A stretch of DNA of 64,000 nt from Rhopalosiphum padi (taxonomy: Eukaryota > Arthropoda > Insecta > Hemiptera > Aphididae). Below the pieces are notes generated by a model, which had not been told where the DNA came from, did no database searches, and saw only the letters and a program-made list of their open reading frames with translations. The DNA is taken from NCBI RefSeq assembly GCF_020882245.1, contig NC_083597.1:77726152-77790151 (forward strand), read 5' to 3'. Position numbers and translations under genes: made by a program. Position 1 is the stretch's first letter. Each line of letters starts with the position of its first letter. This document shows positions 49,901-63,281 of this stretch, piece by piece.

Positions 49901-52900
49901 TTTTTTTAATATAATTTTCAAAATATTTTTACTTCTTTTTGAGCTATTAATAGATATTTAAAATGTTAGATTTTTTCATGTATTTATACATTTATGATAA
50001 AATTGTTGTTATAATGATTTTACATAAGTTATTCTGGTACAAATTTAAAAATCATTGAAAATACATAGTTACAATTTTCTTATATGTGTTTCAATTTTTA
50101 CAACATTTGTAAACTATGAATACATGTAAATTTTTTTTTGAAAATATAAAAAGATTTTTAAAGGTATTTAAATAATTTAAGGTATATGTATATCATTCAT
50201 GTGTATATAATTGAATAATTATAATCAATATTATTAATACAACGAAATGATTAAATTTACATGCCTAATCTTTAAAAATTATTGATTCAGCAATTTCGTA
50301 GATTATCGCGAATAAATAAACTGCATTTTATTTAGTTTATTTTATATGTTCTGTAGAGAGAAATGAAGAGTAAAAAATTAAACTTTTATTAGGATACAAT
50401 AAATATTATCGAACATTGAATTTTATATTTTATATTCCAGTATACATAATTCTTATATTATATATAGTCATACAATAAAATACGAATTTAATATATTTAT
50501 TATGCCATAGTAAAACAATCAAGAGTTCAGAATAAAAAAAAATGATTACTTATAGTTAATTTAGTTATATTATAATTTATAATTATTTTAAATTTTTGCA
50601 TAAGTAAGCTTATATTATAAGATTGTTATGCTAATATTTTAACTGTTATTTCCAATTAATTTTGTTATAATATAAATTTATCTATGTTGCTCTATATCGC
50701 CAACACAAATGTTGATTAAAAGTACTAGATAATAATTACTAAAACAAATAAATATAAATATTGTAGACATTAAAAGATAGGAAGGCTCAATAGAAAAACA
50801 TACTTACCAGGCTACGATTAAATAATAATTCTTAATCTATGTTACATCTGACAAATAATAATAATACATCATTTTTAGTTTAACTATAAAATAACTAAAG
50901 AAATTTAACATTTTGTTCATAATTTCATTGTTTTTTCAATTCTTATTATTAACATTTAAAAGTGATAATACAGTAAATCTCATGTGGTAGTATGTATAAG
51001 GCTCAGTGCTGGATTTGAAACTTCTATTTTACTGAAAGCAATTTAATAAACATTAAGGAATTACAATTCATATACCATATATACTCTAGCTGGATAATGT
51101 TGCAGACTAAAAATATATTTTCATATAGTCTGTGGTACTGCAGTTAATCACAGCGTTGACCCCAATGACGGGTCGACGGATAAGGTCAGTGGCATATTTC
51201 GGTGTTTGTCGTTTACGCATCATTAGTACCTCAGTTATAACAAATTTGGTTGGTTGTTTGCGCACGAGTGATAATTCTACTTAGTACGTGTGGTGTCGTT
51301 TAATATTTTATTTAATATGGAACTTACTAGAATGTTTAGTCAAAACGGCAAACAAATAATAGTACTAAATAATTTTAAATTTAAAAAAAATAAATTAAAA
51401 AATAAGTGGTCATTCAATATGGAATAAATATTATATAGGTATAAAAAATAAATTGCCGCAGTTTGTATAATATAGATACATAAGATAAGATTATTAGTTT
51501 TGTCGCAGATGGCAGATTGTACAATGTTATTTTTTTTTGCCACAGTTTAGGTACATATTATCGACTTTTAGAAAAGATGTAATTTTGTCGCCGTTTACAA
51601 TCTCCCGTTTGCGCATCGTGCGTTTTAATAATGCAGAAAGTATCTACCTACCTACTACATGACCGGATAGCACACCGATGACATTATATAAGTGATGATA
51701 GTGTTATAACTTATAACCGATAACTTATAAGCTTAGGAATCACAAATATAGATTTGTACAAAATATTCAAACATATTTAGATAACATTTATATTTTTATA
51801 ATTTTGTATTTTTTGTCATTATTGTAAATAATAATTAATGACACGCAATTTCTAACGAATCTAGTCATGACTCATGAGAAAATTAAATAATAGGATAGTA
51901 CACGTTCAAAAATATTTAATTTTATATATTTTTTTGTAAAAGCGAATTGATAATAATTTTTTAATTTATGTTGAATATGAATATTGACGATTGATTTGTA
52001 TACATTTATAGTTTTGTATAATTATTGATATCATATACGTAATTTATAAAAATTGTGATATATAATAGACATAATAGACATAATTATGTCTATGGCTCAA
52101 ACGGCTTACAAAAAAGGTCATTTGTAACAATAACGATGCGCAAACGTCCTACGCCTGCATATTTACAATGGATGGGACTGGGGGGTCTATATAGCACATA
52201 GTCTACTAACCCCATATTATGAACATATCTAATACAACCAAGTTAAAAATTGTATTTTTATGTGTTTATATATTTATATATGTTTTTGTACTATAGTATT
52301 ATGTTTTATACATAGTTGCCTTAGGGCATATACCATAGTTAATAACATTTATACAAACATGATAATTGTATGCGTTATATAGATATAATGAATAAATTAA
52401 AGAAGTGCACTAACCTAACCTATAAATCTTGTTATTTGAAACGTATATAGGTGTAGCAAAAGTAATAGTAAGTGTGGGCTAGATTTGGGATTAGAATACA
52501 TTATTAACTCTTTAAATATACAGAAAAATCCTTTGATAATGATGTACTGACTAATGAACAATGATGGTTACAAAATATTGGAAGAAACACAATGGTGATC
52601 ACTATAATCATATTATAAAGATAGTCGGGATATGCATTGGAAAAATTCATAATGTGAATAGTGAGAAATTAGCATACCTACTTTAGTTCATTATTGTTCT
52701 TAAATTGAGCGTTTAATTAATTATTATTATTTTAATTTACAATATATTACACCATAATATTATAAGAAATTTAAAAGGATTTCTTTATTATTGAAATTGA
52801 AAAATTATTTTAGCCACTCTTTATCATGTTTTAAACATTGTACTCGTAAATAGTATTAAACTTTCGGTAAGGTTTTTCTTTAGATTTCAAAAATTATTTA

Positions 52901-53180
52901 TGTAATAATAATAAAAAAAAATTATACTAAAAGTTACCATCTCAATAACATTTTTTTAAATTAATATATTTGAAACTTATAGAGTAGGTAATTATTAACT
53001 AATTTCCTAATAAAGCAATCGCAGAAAAATTAATTAATTAATTAAATCCGGAAAAATTAAATTAAATGGTTCAATATTTTGTAGAAATTTATTTTTTTAT
53101 TAATTAATTTAATGTATTTCCAAAGAAAAAAATTTTTATAGTGGAAATTGTGTTATTTTACAATTTTTTATAAGATTAAG
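49901..53180. other. Spacer between the downstream and middle receptor genes
   Basis: About 3.3 kb, AT-rich. It holds a possible non-coding first exon ending at a strong minus-strand donor (CCTG then GTAAGTATG, near 50810), which could belong to the downstream receptor gene, and GC-raised patches of unknown origin near 51120-51310 and 52100-52190. No coding gene recognised. Confidence 0.45.
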
Positions 53181-56146
53181 TTAGATTCTTACCCATTTAT
53201 CGTGATGGAGCTTTGTGTTATTGACCATATCTAAAATAATTGTATGGTTTTTCATTTGTAACAATGTTGCAAATCCTGTTAAAAGTAACAACATGATCTG
53301 TTGAGCAAAAAAAATTAATTTTATCTTTAAGTAAATTAATGAAACAATTTTTACTTTTTTTTATAACTTAAGTAAAAGTAAATACTTTTTAATACATCAT
53401 AGGTTATAGATTAGTGTTGTAAAATTAACACATTGTACAGTCTTGATATATTATCAAAAAATTAGGAAAAGCGCAAATTTTCATGAACAACTAGTAGGCA
53501 CAAATTCATATTGTTTTTTAGTGTAATTAAAAAAAGATACTTGAAATGTTTATCAAATATTTATATTAGCTATTAGCATTTCTAACACATTATAATTTCT
53601 AAATATTTTGACTCCTTTTGTGCTATTTATAGGCATAAAGAATATTCGATTACTTTTTGTCAATACTCAATTACTATTGAAAACAATTTTCTGCTTATTC
53701 AAAGAACTTGGAAATGTAATTACAAACTTCCTCATAAGTTGTTCATAATTTATTATGCCAATTTAAAAATATTGAAAATATATAGTCATAATATTTTTTT
53801 ATAAATATTATATAGGTATGTTTGAATTTTGACGAATTTCGTAAAAATTGTAAATTATTTCATAGTTATAAAAAAAATTCAATTTTGAAACGAAATTGGT
53901 TGAATGCAATATCATCAATTGAAATCAAGTGGTTTATTAGTCTATAGTACCTATAAATTATTGTTTTCAAATATTTTTAATATAGAAAATATATTACTTT
54001 TCGAACGGTAACTATTTGTATGCAATTATTTAAAAACTATTTGATGAATAAAACTAAAAGTGCATTATGTGAATACATTAATATAATGACATTACTCGTA
54101 TATTTAATTTGAAATACTTACTGATATGACTAGATTCAAATTGATATTAAAAAATCCCCATGAATTTACGTCGTTAAATTCTAATACTGGTGTTTGGTTC
54201 ATAAACATTTTAATCTATAGGTTTATAGTTCATAAATTATAATAATTATATAATTACAAAAATATATTATTAACAATTTTGTGGTTTATATTTTTAGTAA
54301 ATAATGTGATAAAATACAAAAGATGAATTTTAATAAAGAAATAATAATATTTATGTGAATAAACATAATGAAATTTCTTGTACAAAAAAAAAAAATAATA
54401 ATAATAATAAACAGTGAGTAGGTAGTTGAAAAGTGGTTTACTTGAATTTTTAAGTCGACAGGTAACTTTGAAATCCGTATCAACCTTAATATTGATATAA
54501 TTTTATTTTTCTGAAATTTCAATTGAAAAATATTAAAACGTATATTACACAATATAATAAACTTAAAAATATGTATTATGTAAATAATAATGTGATGGTG
54601 GCTTATTAGAAAAAAAACAATACCTTATCAGTTATCCGAGATGCAGCAACAATAATAGACATCAAAAAAACTATAATTTGAATGTTAACCAAGTGTACTG
54701 GAATATATTTTATAATATTTTGGGTTAAACTGATTTTTGGTGAATCTATCTCATGATAAATCATTAAGTATATTATGTATGTAAAATCTAAGAAATTACA
54801 TACAAAAAATCCTAAAAGTAACGGACCATAACTATAATTGAATAATTTTAATATTGTACATAGTTCCGCGTGCAATAACCTGATGGTTTCCACTAACATT
54901 GCTATTTCCGAATGTGTCCATTCATTACTTAGGGGGATTAAATCAGCAGGAAGGCATTTCCAAAAATCATTTAATGTTTGAAATCTATTTCCTATGTTAA
55001 CGAGATGAAAACAAGTCAAAATTATAACCACATAATCCGTAATGTACGGGAAATTAAAAAAGTATATAATGAAAGTAATATTACTAAGGTGTGGTTTCCA
55101 AAGGTGTATTTGTATTATCAAGAAGCCAACACAGTAAATGAATATAGTAAATAAAATTATATTCCAACTTTTTTTATCTAATTGACGATGTTTAACTATG
55201 AATGCATGTGAAAGTAATGCAACTTTTTGATCGTATTGTATGAGATCATTGGACAACCTATGAAAAAAGAATACAATATATAATTAGGAACTTTATATGT
55301 TGGTCGACTGTCGAGAAGTTTACGTGTACCTATAAACATTTAATAAGTAAAACTTTTTATTTTTATAAATGTTTAGTGTGTACCAGTTTTGGTGAATTAT
55401 TGGTTGTATTATTTTGGGATAGATAATTACCAATGTAAAAGTACCTTTTATACCTTAAACCAAATAAACTAAGCAGCGATTGATAGATCACAATGAAATA
55501 ATAATAACATACTTTTATATGATGGTATTATACATTTTTTTTTTGTTTCATAGTTATTAAAAGTTATAAAAATATGGAGAAAAAATTCGTGTTTACTTTT
55601 TTTTTTTTGGTTAATTAGAAAATAAAGGTAGACAGTTTATCCCAGCAAAACATTTATATACCTGACCTTATTAAACTTTGTCCACTATTAGTATTAAGTA
55701 TTTAAATGGTTTAGTTTGTTTTCCAAAAAAAACGTCCGCTATTCAAAAGTATCCATCAAGAAAGGTTTCACCATATAAATAATAAATTAATAACCGATGA
55801 AAAAGTATAACTTAATATTTTTAAGTCACTTTATTATCAATTTAGTTTTTGAATTATTCTCTTACTTTATTATCCATATTTGAGATAATCTTGAGGTTAT
55901 AATGACAATCCAAAATTTAATTAAGCGGAATTGTTGTATATAATACATTCCTTTCGTGTTATAAAAGATGCAACTAGATGCTACTATTATAAACGTTCGC
56001 ATTAATTCAAAAAATGAAAGACATGATGAATCTGTATTTAGGATTAATAATCCTGTAGTTCCAAATGTATAAGAAATATTAATTAACCCAAAAATCTTGC
56101 CTAAAATTAAAATAGGCTTCAAAGTCGCTATAAAATCAGTCGTCAT
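53181..56146 (-). CDS. Gustatory receptor, 7tm_7 family (middle copy)
   Basis: Five coding exons: 56146-55866, 55257-54624, 54510-54442, 54214-54122 and 53297-53181 (TAA); 397 residues, phases 2, 0, 0, 0. The start is the internal ATG giving MTTDFIATLKPIL, not the upstream ATG at 56191, because a TTTTCAG acceptor lies between them and the other two copies start at the same place. Motifs in order: ILILGKIFGLINISY, FQTLNDFWKCLPADLIP, EWTHSEIAMLVETIRLLHA, TQNIIKYIPVHLVNIQ, SKLPVDLKIQ, SWGFFNINLNLVIS and TGFATLLQM in the last helix, followed by MVNNTKLHHDKWVRI. The protein is close to the downstream copy throughout, so the two arose by tandem duplication. A GTAAG occurs inside the last codons and could be used as a donor, but the open frame stops four codons later as in its sibling. 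The role is chemosensory by family; the ligand is unknown. Confidence 0.87.
55730..55775. mobile_element. pogo-type terminal relic in a receptor intron
   Basis: GTCCGCTATTCAAAAGTATC followed by CATCAAGAAAGGTTTCACCA resembles the right end of the pogo-like element at 40173-41013 (GTCCACTATTGAGAGGTGTC then an AGGTTTCACTG end). It lies in the first intron of the middle receptor gene. Degraded; no partner found. Confidence 0.45.
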
Positions 56147-56191
56147 TTTAATATGTTTTCTACTACTGAAAACAAATGTATGTATAATCAT

Positions 56192-59100
56192 TTATTTAAA
56201 ACTATAAAAGACGTTTTAGTAAGTTTTTCCTGGAAGGGACAATGTCAATATTTGATCATAACATATTAAAAACAAAAATTATATTTGTTTAATAACGTTG
56301 GTTATACATAAATATATTTTGTCAATTTAAACAGTAGTTTCAGAATTGTAATAAATTATAAGTAATATAGTAAATACACGTCGAATGTCACTGAAAATCA
56401 TCAACTTCTTTTAAATTTTCTGTTAATTTCCAATGTACTAATTGGAAGCAATTGAAATTGTATTTAAAGATTTTAATTTCTCTACTTGAGATAGAATTTT
56501 AAACGTTTATTTTTCATTCTTTTAAATTTAAAATACGAAAATTACAAAGAATATAAATTTAAAATTCTAATTTTTTAAACAAATATAATAAAAGAGGGAA
56601 AAGTTAATCCTAATCAAACATTTTTAACATCTTGTCAAATAAAATGACAAATTTAAATTAGTTAAAAAAAAGTTGTAACGAAATTTCGTGAAACAACATT
56701 TATTTAATTTCATTATTAGCCAAAATCAGTAACGACATAAGTATTGATAACATAAAAACAAGTCTCCATGTCAGTCGTGTCACTTCAAAATATTATATAT
56801 GGAGTTGTATTTTATACTAACAATAAGTACTTTTGTTTCTTAAGTTTCCAACACAAAATTCTAAATAAACTAAATATTTTATTTAAAATTAAAATATGCG
56901 CTTTAGAATTGATATGAAACAGTCATAATTTTAGTAATTTGTTTTACTCCAGTAAGGAAAATGATTAATCAATTTTAAATGAAATATATATTTTGAAAAT
57001 TAAAACTATTATAAGTGTCATGATCAAATAATATCCGGAACAAATTATTATTATTATTATTAGTTAATCAAACATTATTAACTGTTCTGAAAAATTGTTC
57101 ATTATAAACTTTGCTTGTATACATATTAATCTTTTATTTGGTTTTTTCCTCATAATATATATGTTTTTATTCACATTATTTCATTGTTTACATAAATGAA
57201 TAAATAATTTGACTAAAATAACATAAAATATTATTAATGTGTACGTATATTAATTTGTTTGACATACAAACGTTTATAACTCGCAATTCACTAACATACT
57301 AATGAGTAATAAGGTAATTGTTTTATCGCTGTTATTTCTAGTTCCTATACTATCAAGGCCGTACCTAGTGGGAGTTTTTGGGTTCGACCCCCCTCCTCTC
57401 GTAATTTTCTCGCATTACGCAAACTTAAAAATTATTTCATCATTATTTTGTATACCACTTACTAAAATGTGTGTAACACCCCCACCCCCACCCCGTGCAA
57501 ATAGGTGTCAAGTTTATCATATTATGAGTATGTTACTATTGTTACTGTGGTCTATGAGACTATGACCAATGTGTTCAATTTTATAATTTTATATTTAATA
57601 AAATAATAAATATTACTGTGAATGTCTACAGCTGATTAATGTTAAAATATTGTTGAAAAATATTACACTGTTGTCTGTTTGTTAGTAATGAATAGTTTTT
57701 ACGTTGTAGTTAACAAAGTAGAATTGATGAATGTTGATAATGGTTATTTCGGAATTACAAAAAATTCACGAAAATAATATATTACTGTATTGTAATATGT
57801 AAAGTATTTAACCGCTCTGCTTACTGCTGTACAGTAAGGGTGTGAGTGTACATCAACATTGAGTAATTCACTTTAATTCATGTGTTGTATTCGAATCCAA
57901 TGATAAATATAAAAATTAATTTTATTTAAATAAAAATTGTGTTTTTTAGATAGCTGAAATAATAACTTATGATGAATCATGTATTAAATTGTAAATCTAA
58001 TTTATTTAAATTTATGGAAATAAAACTAAAACAATAAAACATTTCAAATGTCTTTAAGTAGCTAAAATAGGATCAAAACTAAACTAATAAACGTTTTATT
58101 AAATTTTAAAATCTTAGGTATAAATATAGAAAATTATTATTTAATATTTTTAACTACAAAATATTTTGCAAATTTTCGTATTTAACAAATTTTAAAAATT
58201 CTTGATTTTTTTTATAAAGTATACTAGGAATTTGATCCCCCTCCCAAGCAACATCCAATTTTCTACTAAAAATCTCGGTTAAAAATCAAAGTATCTTTTG
58301 CTGTTCTATAGACTGATGAAGATGAAAGATAGAAAAAATAAACACACATAATTTAAAACGTATACACCAAAATGCAAATTGCACCAAATACAAAATTCAT
58401 GTACAGATACTTAATTAAATTTCGATGATGATACTCGGATCATAAACATTTTAATGAATAAATATAATAATTCAAATTATAAACAAACGCTTAGAATAAA
58501 ATTTAAAAATAAATTTAACTTAATTATTGAATTTGTATAAATTTCGCACCACGATTTTTTCCAGTTAAATATTTAAACTATTATTTTCAATATTTTTTTC
58601 CAATACCAATAAATAAGAGAAGTATAAATAATTTATAAAACATTATTTTCAAATCAATACATTCTTGAAAAAAAAGAAAATATTTATCTATTATCTTTAT
58701 TTATATAAAATATAGAATGAATGTAAAAAATAAAAATATACATTAACATATTATAATAAAACATTATTTTATTAAAAAATAAATGTATTTATAAGGAAAT
58801 TCACCAAGTATTATTATTATTCATAAATAACGCAGTTATTAAATTTCTGATTTTTGAATTTTCAAATAAACTTGATGACTATATTTTCAAATTTTTGAGA
58901 TTTTGTGAACATATTTTGTAAATATCTAGTAAACTATAGAGGATATAAACTTCTGTGTTTTAAAAACAATCACCATTCTTTAACTTGAGATTAAATCTGG
59001 CTTTAAATATATAAAAATTCTGAAAATTATAATTTGAATAAATTAATTATTAAATTAAAAAAGGAGTGAACAATGAACATGTTTGGTGAATCACTCTGTA

Positions 59101-59640
59101 TAGTTATGACTGTTATAAAAAATGCGTACTGATCGATTCCGATGGATAATAAAGCATAAAATAATGTACGCAAAATTAAACCTACATACCTTTCCGACTA
59201 TATAGAATTTCAATGTTTACCATAGGCTATGTCAACTTCATTATTATATACAAAATGAATACATTTATTGGGTTTTTGTAAAATAAGTCACTACTGAAGA
59301 TACCCTAGGGCCTAGTTGTTAGGTACAAAATATTATATTCTTATATAATATGTTAGCTTATAATAACTACATGTCTATATTCTACTATAATAATGAGGAA
59401 AAAATACAACTTAAACAAGTTTTAACAAATTTAAAACATATTACACATTTCTACCTATTCTATCATAATATACAATTTTAATATTTTTACATGAACTTAA
59501 TATGTAGTAATTAATTAACTAATGAACCTTTATTGGACTCGTATTATATAGTCTTATCGCTTTAGATATTAGTTATGTAGTCATAAATAAAAATAAAAAT
59601 ATAATTACTCACTAGTCTCACTATATAAAACTAAGGTAAG
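56192..59640. other. Spacer upstream of the middle receptor gene
   Basis: AT-rich, about 3.4 kb. Near 57352 is a transposon-like GC patch (AAGGCCGTACCTAGTGGGAG followed by a GACCCCCC run), which generates the 87-codon frame at 57302-57565. Near 58436-58460 is a short match to the start of receptor exon 4. No gene recognised. Confidence 0.45.
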
Positions 59641-59659
59641 TATATTTTTGTGTTTACAT

Positions 59660-60312
59660 AATGACAGTTTTAGATTCTGAACGGAGTGTATTGATTTTAC
59701 AATGATGTGTGTTTTCTTTCTTTATTTATTTATTTATTTTTGTTTCTGTCATTGCGTTTTTGAGTAGAAATAATGCTTTGATTTTAGACTTCGGCCCCTT
59801 ATTGAAAAAGAAAATTCATCTACTTGGTACTTTGAGGGGAGGGGTCAATAAAGTCAGCAAAAAAATTTCCAATAGTTTAGGAAAAACCCTAAAATAGGTA
59901 ACGGAAAAACAGGAATTTTACTAATAAGCATAATCACTTTTCAACAAAATCGATTTTTTTTATTTTGCCGTAACTCAAAAACGAAGCATTGTAAATACTT
60001 GAAATTTCCACTAAATGTTTATATTAGTGTTTTCTATTTACGATTAAATTTTCAAAATATTTTGATTTTTTTAAGCTTATTTTTTACGAAATCGCGTAAA
60101 ATAAGAATATATATAAATTTAAATATAGCTAATAATATAATTTATCCTACAAATTATCCTAGACTGACAAATCATCTCGGTTCAGAATCGTTTTTCGTAC
60201 ACAATTTTACCTGTCATAGTGTCATTGCATTCAAAATTTAACACAACCATTATAGTGACCTACTCTCCATCTCTATTATACAGCAGAGCGATACCCACTT
60301 TCCCACACTTTA
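59660..60312 (-). repeat. Dispersed unclassified repeat, copy 2 (inverse orientation)
   Basis: Reverse-complement partner of 1003-1650; its right edge reads AGCGATACCCACTTTCCCAC. The left part continues through a GGGGAGGGGTCAATAAAG block shared with the copies at 39665 and 49514. Open frames at 59709-59897 and 59999-60241 lie in it and are not gene-like. Confidence 0.65.
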
Positions 60313-61286
60313 TTTTTATTTTTATCTATACATATAAATTACACATCAACAGCAAGGTTACTAGTGATATAAATTATTACTGACTTAATAAATAATTTAT
60401 AGTATAAATAAGATACAAAATAAAAAAATGTATAAGCCTGGTACATTAATATGAATTTAAAATATAATAATAGTATAAATCCGATAAATGAGTGAATTTT
60501 ACGAGTTGTGTGGTGATTTAAGGGTCGGGAGTCAGGTACTCACAAGTATAAGTTTATACTAATTTTTACTTATATAGGAATTTTACATTGGTTGCGTCTT
60601 AAATAATTATCAATATAACAGTTAGTTAATAAATAAGAACTTGTAATTTTAAATAGATGTACCGTTTCTTGAATAGTTGCTAGCATACACATTTTCCTAA
60701 AAATCAATTTACATATTATTCAATTTATACTAAAATAATTTATTAATACATTATGGATATATTAAATAATACATGAAGTATAGGTAGTCATATTCAATAA
60801 AATATATTTTAAATGTAGCAAGACCAAAATTAATTCAGCTTAAAATAATTGATATGTCTATTACTTGTTGTACACTTGTAAACATTAATGTTGGATTATA
60901 ATTATGTGATATTTACCAAGGTCCAGCATCAGAGAGAAAGCTTGCACAATTGGCCTAAACTGGTTTTTTTAAATATATAATGAGAAATATTATTTTCAAT
61001 TAAATAATACGTTTCTAAATCTATTTGAATAATGTTAAATTTTGTAATATAACTATACAATAAGTATATAAATTGTTAGTATTCATTTAAAATTTGTACC
61101 AATCACATAAAGAAAATTAATGCACGGATAAGCATATGACCATCAAGGAGTTGTAATGTAAATACTTTTATATAAGAAAAAAAAATTATATCATTAAAAT
61201 AACATTTAACAATTTTTAAATCGAATATGTATATATTTTAGGTACCTATATACTTAATATTGAACGGACCATAAGGATTTTAAGAT
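60313..61286. other. Spacer between the middle and upstream receptor genes
   Basis: AT-rich. A GC-raised patch at 60919-60955 reads on the minus strand GCACAATTGG-complement through GATGCTGGACCTTG to a GTAAAT, possibly a non-coding first exon of the middle receptor gene. Otherwise nothing was recognised. Confidence 0.35.
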
Positions 61287-61331
61287 TTCTTACCCATTTG
61301 CGGTGATAGATTTGCGTGTTTTTAATTATTG

Positions 61332-63281
61332 CTAAAATAACGGATGATCTTTTAACTGTATAAGTGTTGAAAATCCAATCATCAGTAACATGATAATCTA
61401 TAATAAAATAAATAAACAATCTAAATTGTTTGACTTAATTTGTGTAAATTAATGACGATTATTTTTTATTTCTATATACTTAAGAAAATACTTACTGATA
61501 TAACTAAATTTAAATTGATACGAATAAACCCAAAAGCTGTAATTTTATCATATCTCAACAACGATATTTGATACAAAAACATTTTGATCTATTCACAAAT
61601 TAACCATAGTTAATATAACCATAAGTAATAACTCATAAAATCATAAGGCAGATAAATTACTACTATTATAATCCATGACCCATGTATATTATAAGCTACT
61701 ACATAATAAAAATAAATATTATTAAAAATTCCATAATGATAAAATATAACAATGACATAAATTTTGTACGCTCTTTTAGATTTTATGAAGCTGAAAAAAT
61801 AAAACTATTTATGTGAGGTGAAAATGGAAAATAAAATTGTAAAATATTTGTGATTTAGTCTAAAAAATAAATTATTACTTGTGTTTTTACTTCAACAGGT
61901 AATTTTGAAATCGGAATCAATCTTAAAGATGATACAATTTTCAATTTCTAAAATCATAAAAATGAATAATAACATTAAGATGGGACGACGGCTAAGTTCA
62001 TTATTTGATTAAGAACAGACATTGCAAAACAGTCATTAGATATTGAAATTTACGTATATTTATTATTGGTACCTTTTCATTTATCCGTGAGGCAGCAAGG
62101 ATCACGGACATCAAAAAAACAACTATTTGAATATTTAACACATGTAATGATACATGTCTTATCACATTTTCAAGCTCGATCATCAAATAAATTAAATATA
62201 TAATATCAATAATACAGCAAACAAAAAATACTAACAACAGTGTACCGTAACTGCAACTGAATATTTTGAACGATTGAGATAGTTCAGCGTGTAACAACCT
62301 AATGTTCTTCATTAACATGGCTAATTCCGAGGAAGTCCATTCGCTCGGAACGGATACTAATCCACAAGGAAGGCACCTCCAGAAATCGTTTAATGTTTGA
62401 AATCTATTTGCGATATTATTGAGATAAAAACACACGGTTATAATAACCACGTAGTCCAAGATGTAAGGCATTCCGAAAAAAAATAAGAGGAAAGTATTAA
62501 TATCGAATGTGTTTGGTGGCCATAAGTAGGTATATGTCATATAATTCATAACCAACGAAGTATAAAAATAATAAGATCAATACAATATTCCATTTTTTTT
62601 TTTACTGATTGAATGTTGATGAATCGCAAATGCCGGTAAAAGTAATGCCAGCTTTTGATCAAACTGTATAATGCCATTAATCAATCTTAAAAAAAAATAT
62701 TATACAACAATTAATAATAAAAATATCTTTTAAATGTATAAATTATAATACCTAGGTATATATTTTTATATAATATAATTATAATATATTATATTATGTT
62801 ATATAATATTATATTTGGTAGTGAGGTTACTGCCATTTTTGGGGGCAAGTCCCTTCCCTTCCGAATTCTACATATGATTTAGCCGAATAATGATTTTATT
62901 GAAAATTATTTTATTTTTAGTATGCAGATTTTGGATTTTTATCTTCAGCAATGTTTTAATAACTTTAAATGATTAAAGTATAATTATTTATCATTCTTAC
63001 TTAATTGTCCATGTTTCTGATAATCTTGCTACAATAATAGCAATCCAAAATTTAACCAAACGGAAATGTAAGATATAATATAACTCATCGATATAAACCA
63101 AGTATGTGAACATTAACAACATAATCATCCGTATATATTCAAGAAATGTATAATAATATGTTGAGTGTACTTTCCAAATTAATAATCCAGTGGGTTCAAA
63201 TTTATAAGAGATGTTAATTAGACCAAAAATCTTGCCTAAAATTAAAATAGGCTGAAGGGTTGTTTTGAAAATAGTCGTCAT
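61332..63281 (-). pseudogene. Gustatory receptor, 7tm_7 family (upstream copy), probably broken
   Basis: The same five exons and splice phases as its two neighbours: 63281-63001, 62685-62073, 61947-61879, 61588-61496 and 61397-61332. Family motifs persist: ILILGKIFGLINISY, FQTLNDFWRCLPCGLV, EWTSSELAMLMKNIRLLHA, SKLPVEVKTQ and IGFSTLIQL. Three lesions are visible against the siblings. First, a run of 11 A (62593-62603) where the aligned length calls for 9 shifts the frame into a stop six codons later. Second, a 4-base gain (CCTA-like, near 62526-62530) would restore the frame, but only after that stop. Third, in the last exon a single-base loss after DHP gives an early TAG at 61332-61334, removing the C-terminal tail. 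A ten-residue in-frame deletion is also present in exon 2. Splice sites remain intact, so decay looks recent. If the A-run is an assembly error the gene would still have the other lesions. Confidence 0.8.

Noticed and set aside
57302..57565. 87-codon frame with a plausible signal-like start
   Set aside because: Runs straight into a transposon-end GC patch (GACCCCCC and CCACCCCCAC runs); no acceptor, donor or homologous structure.
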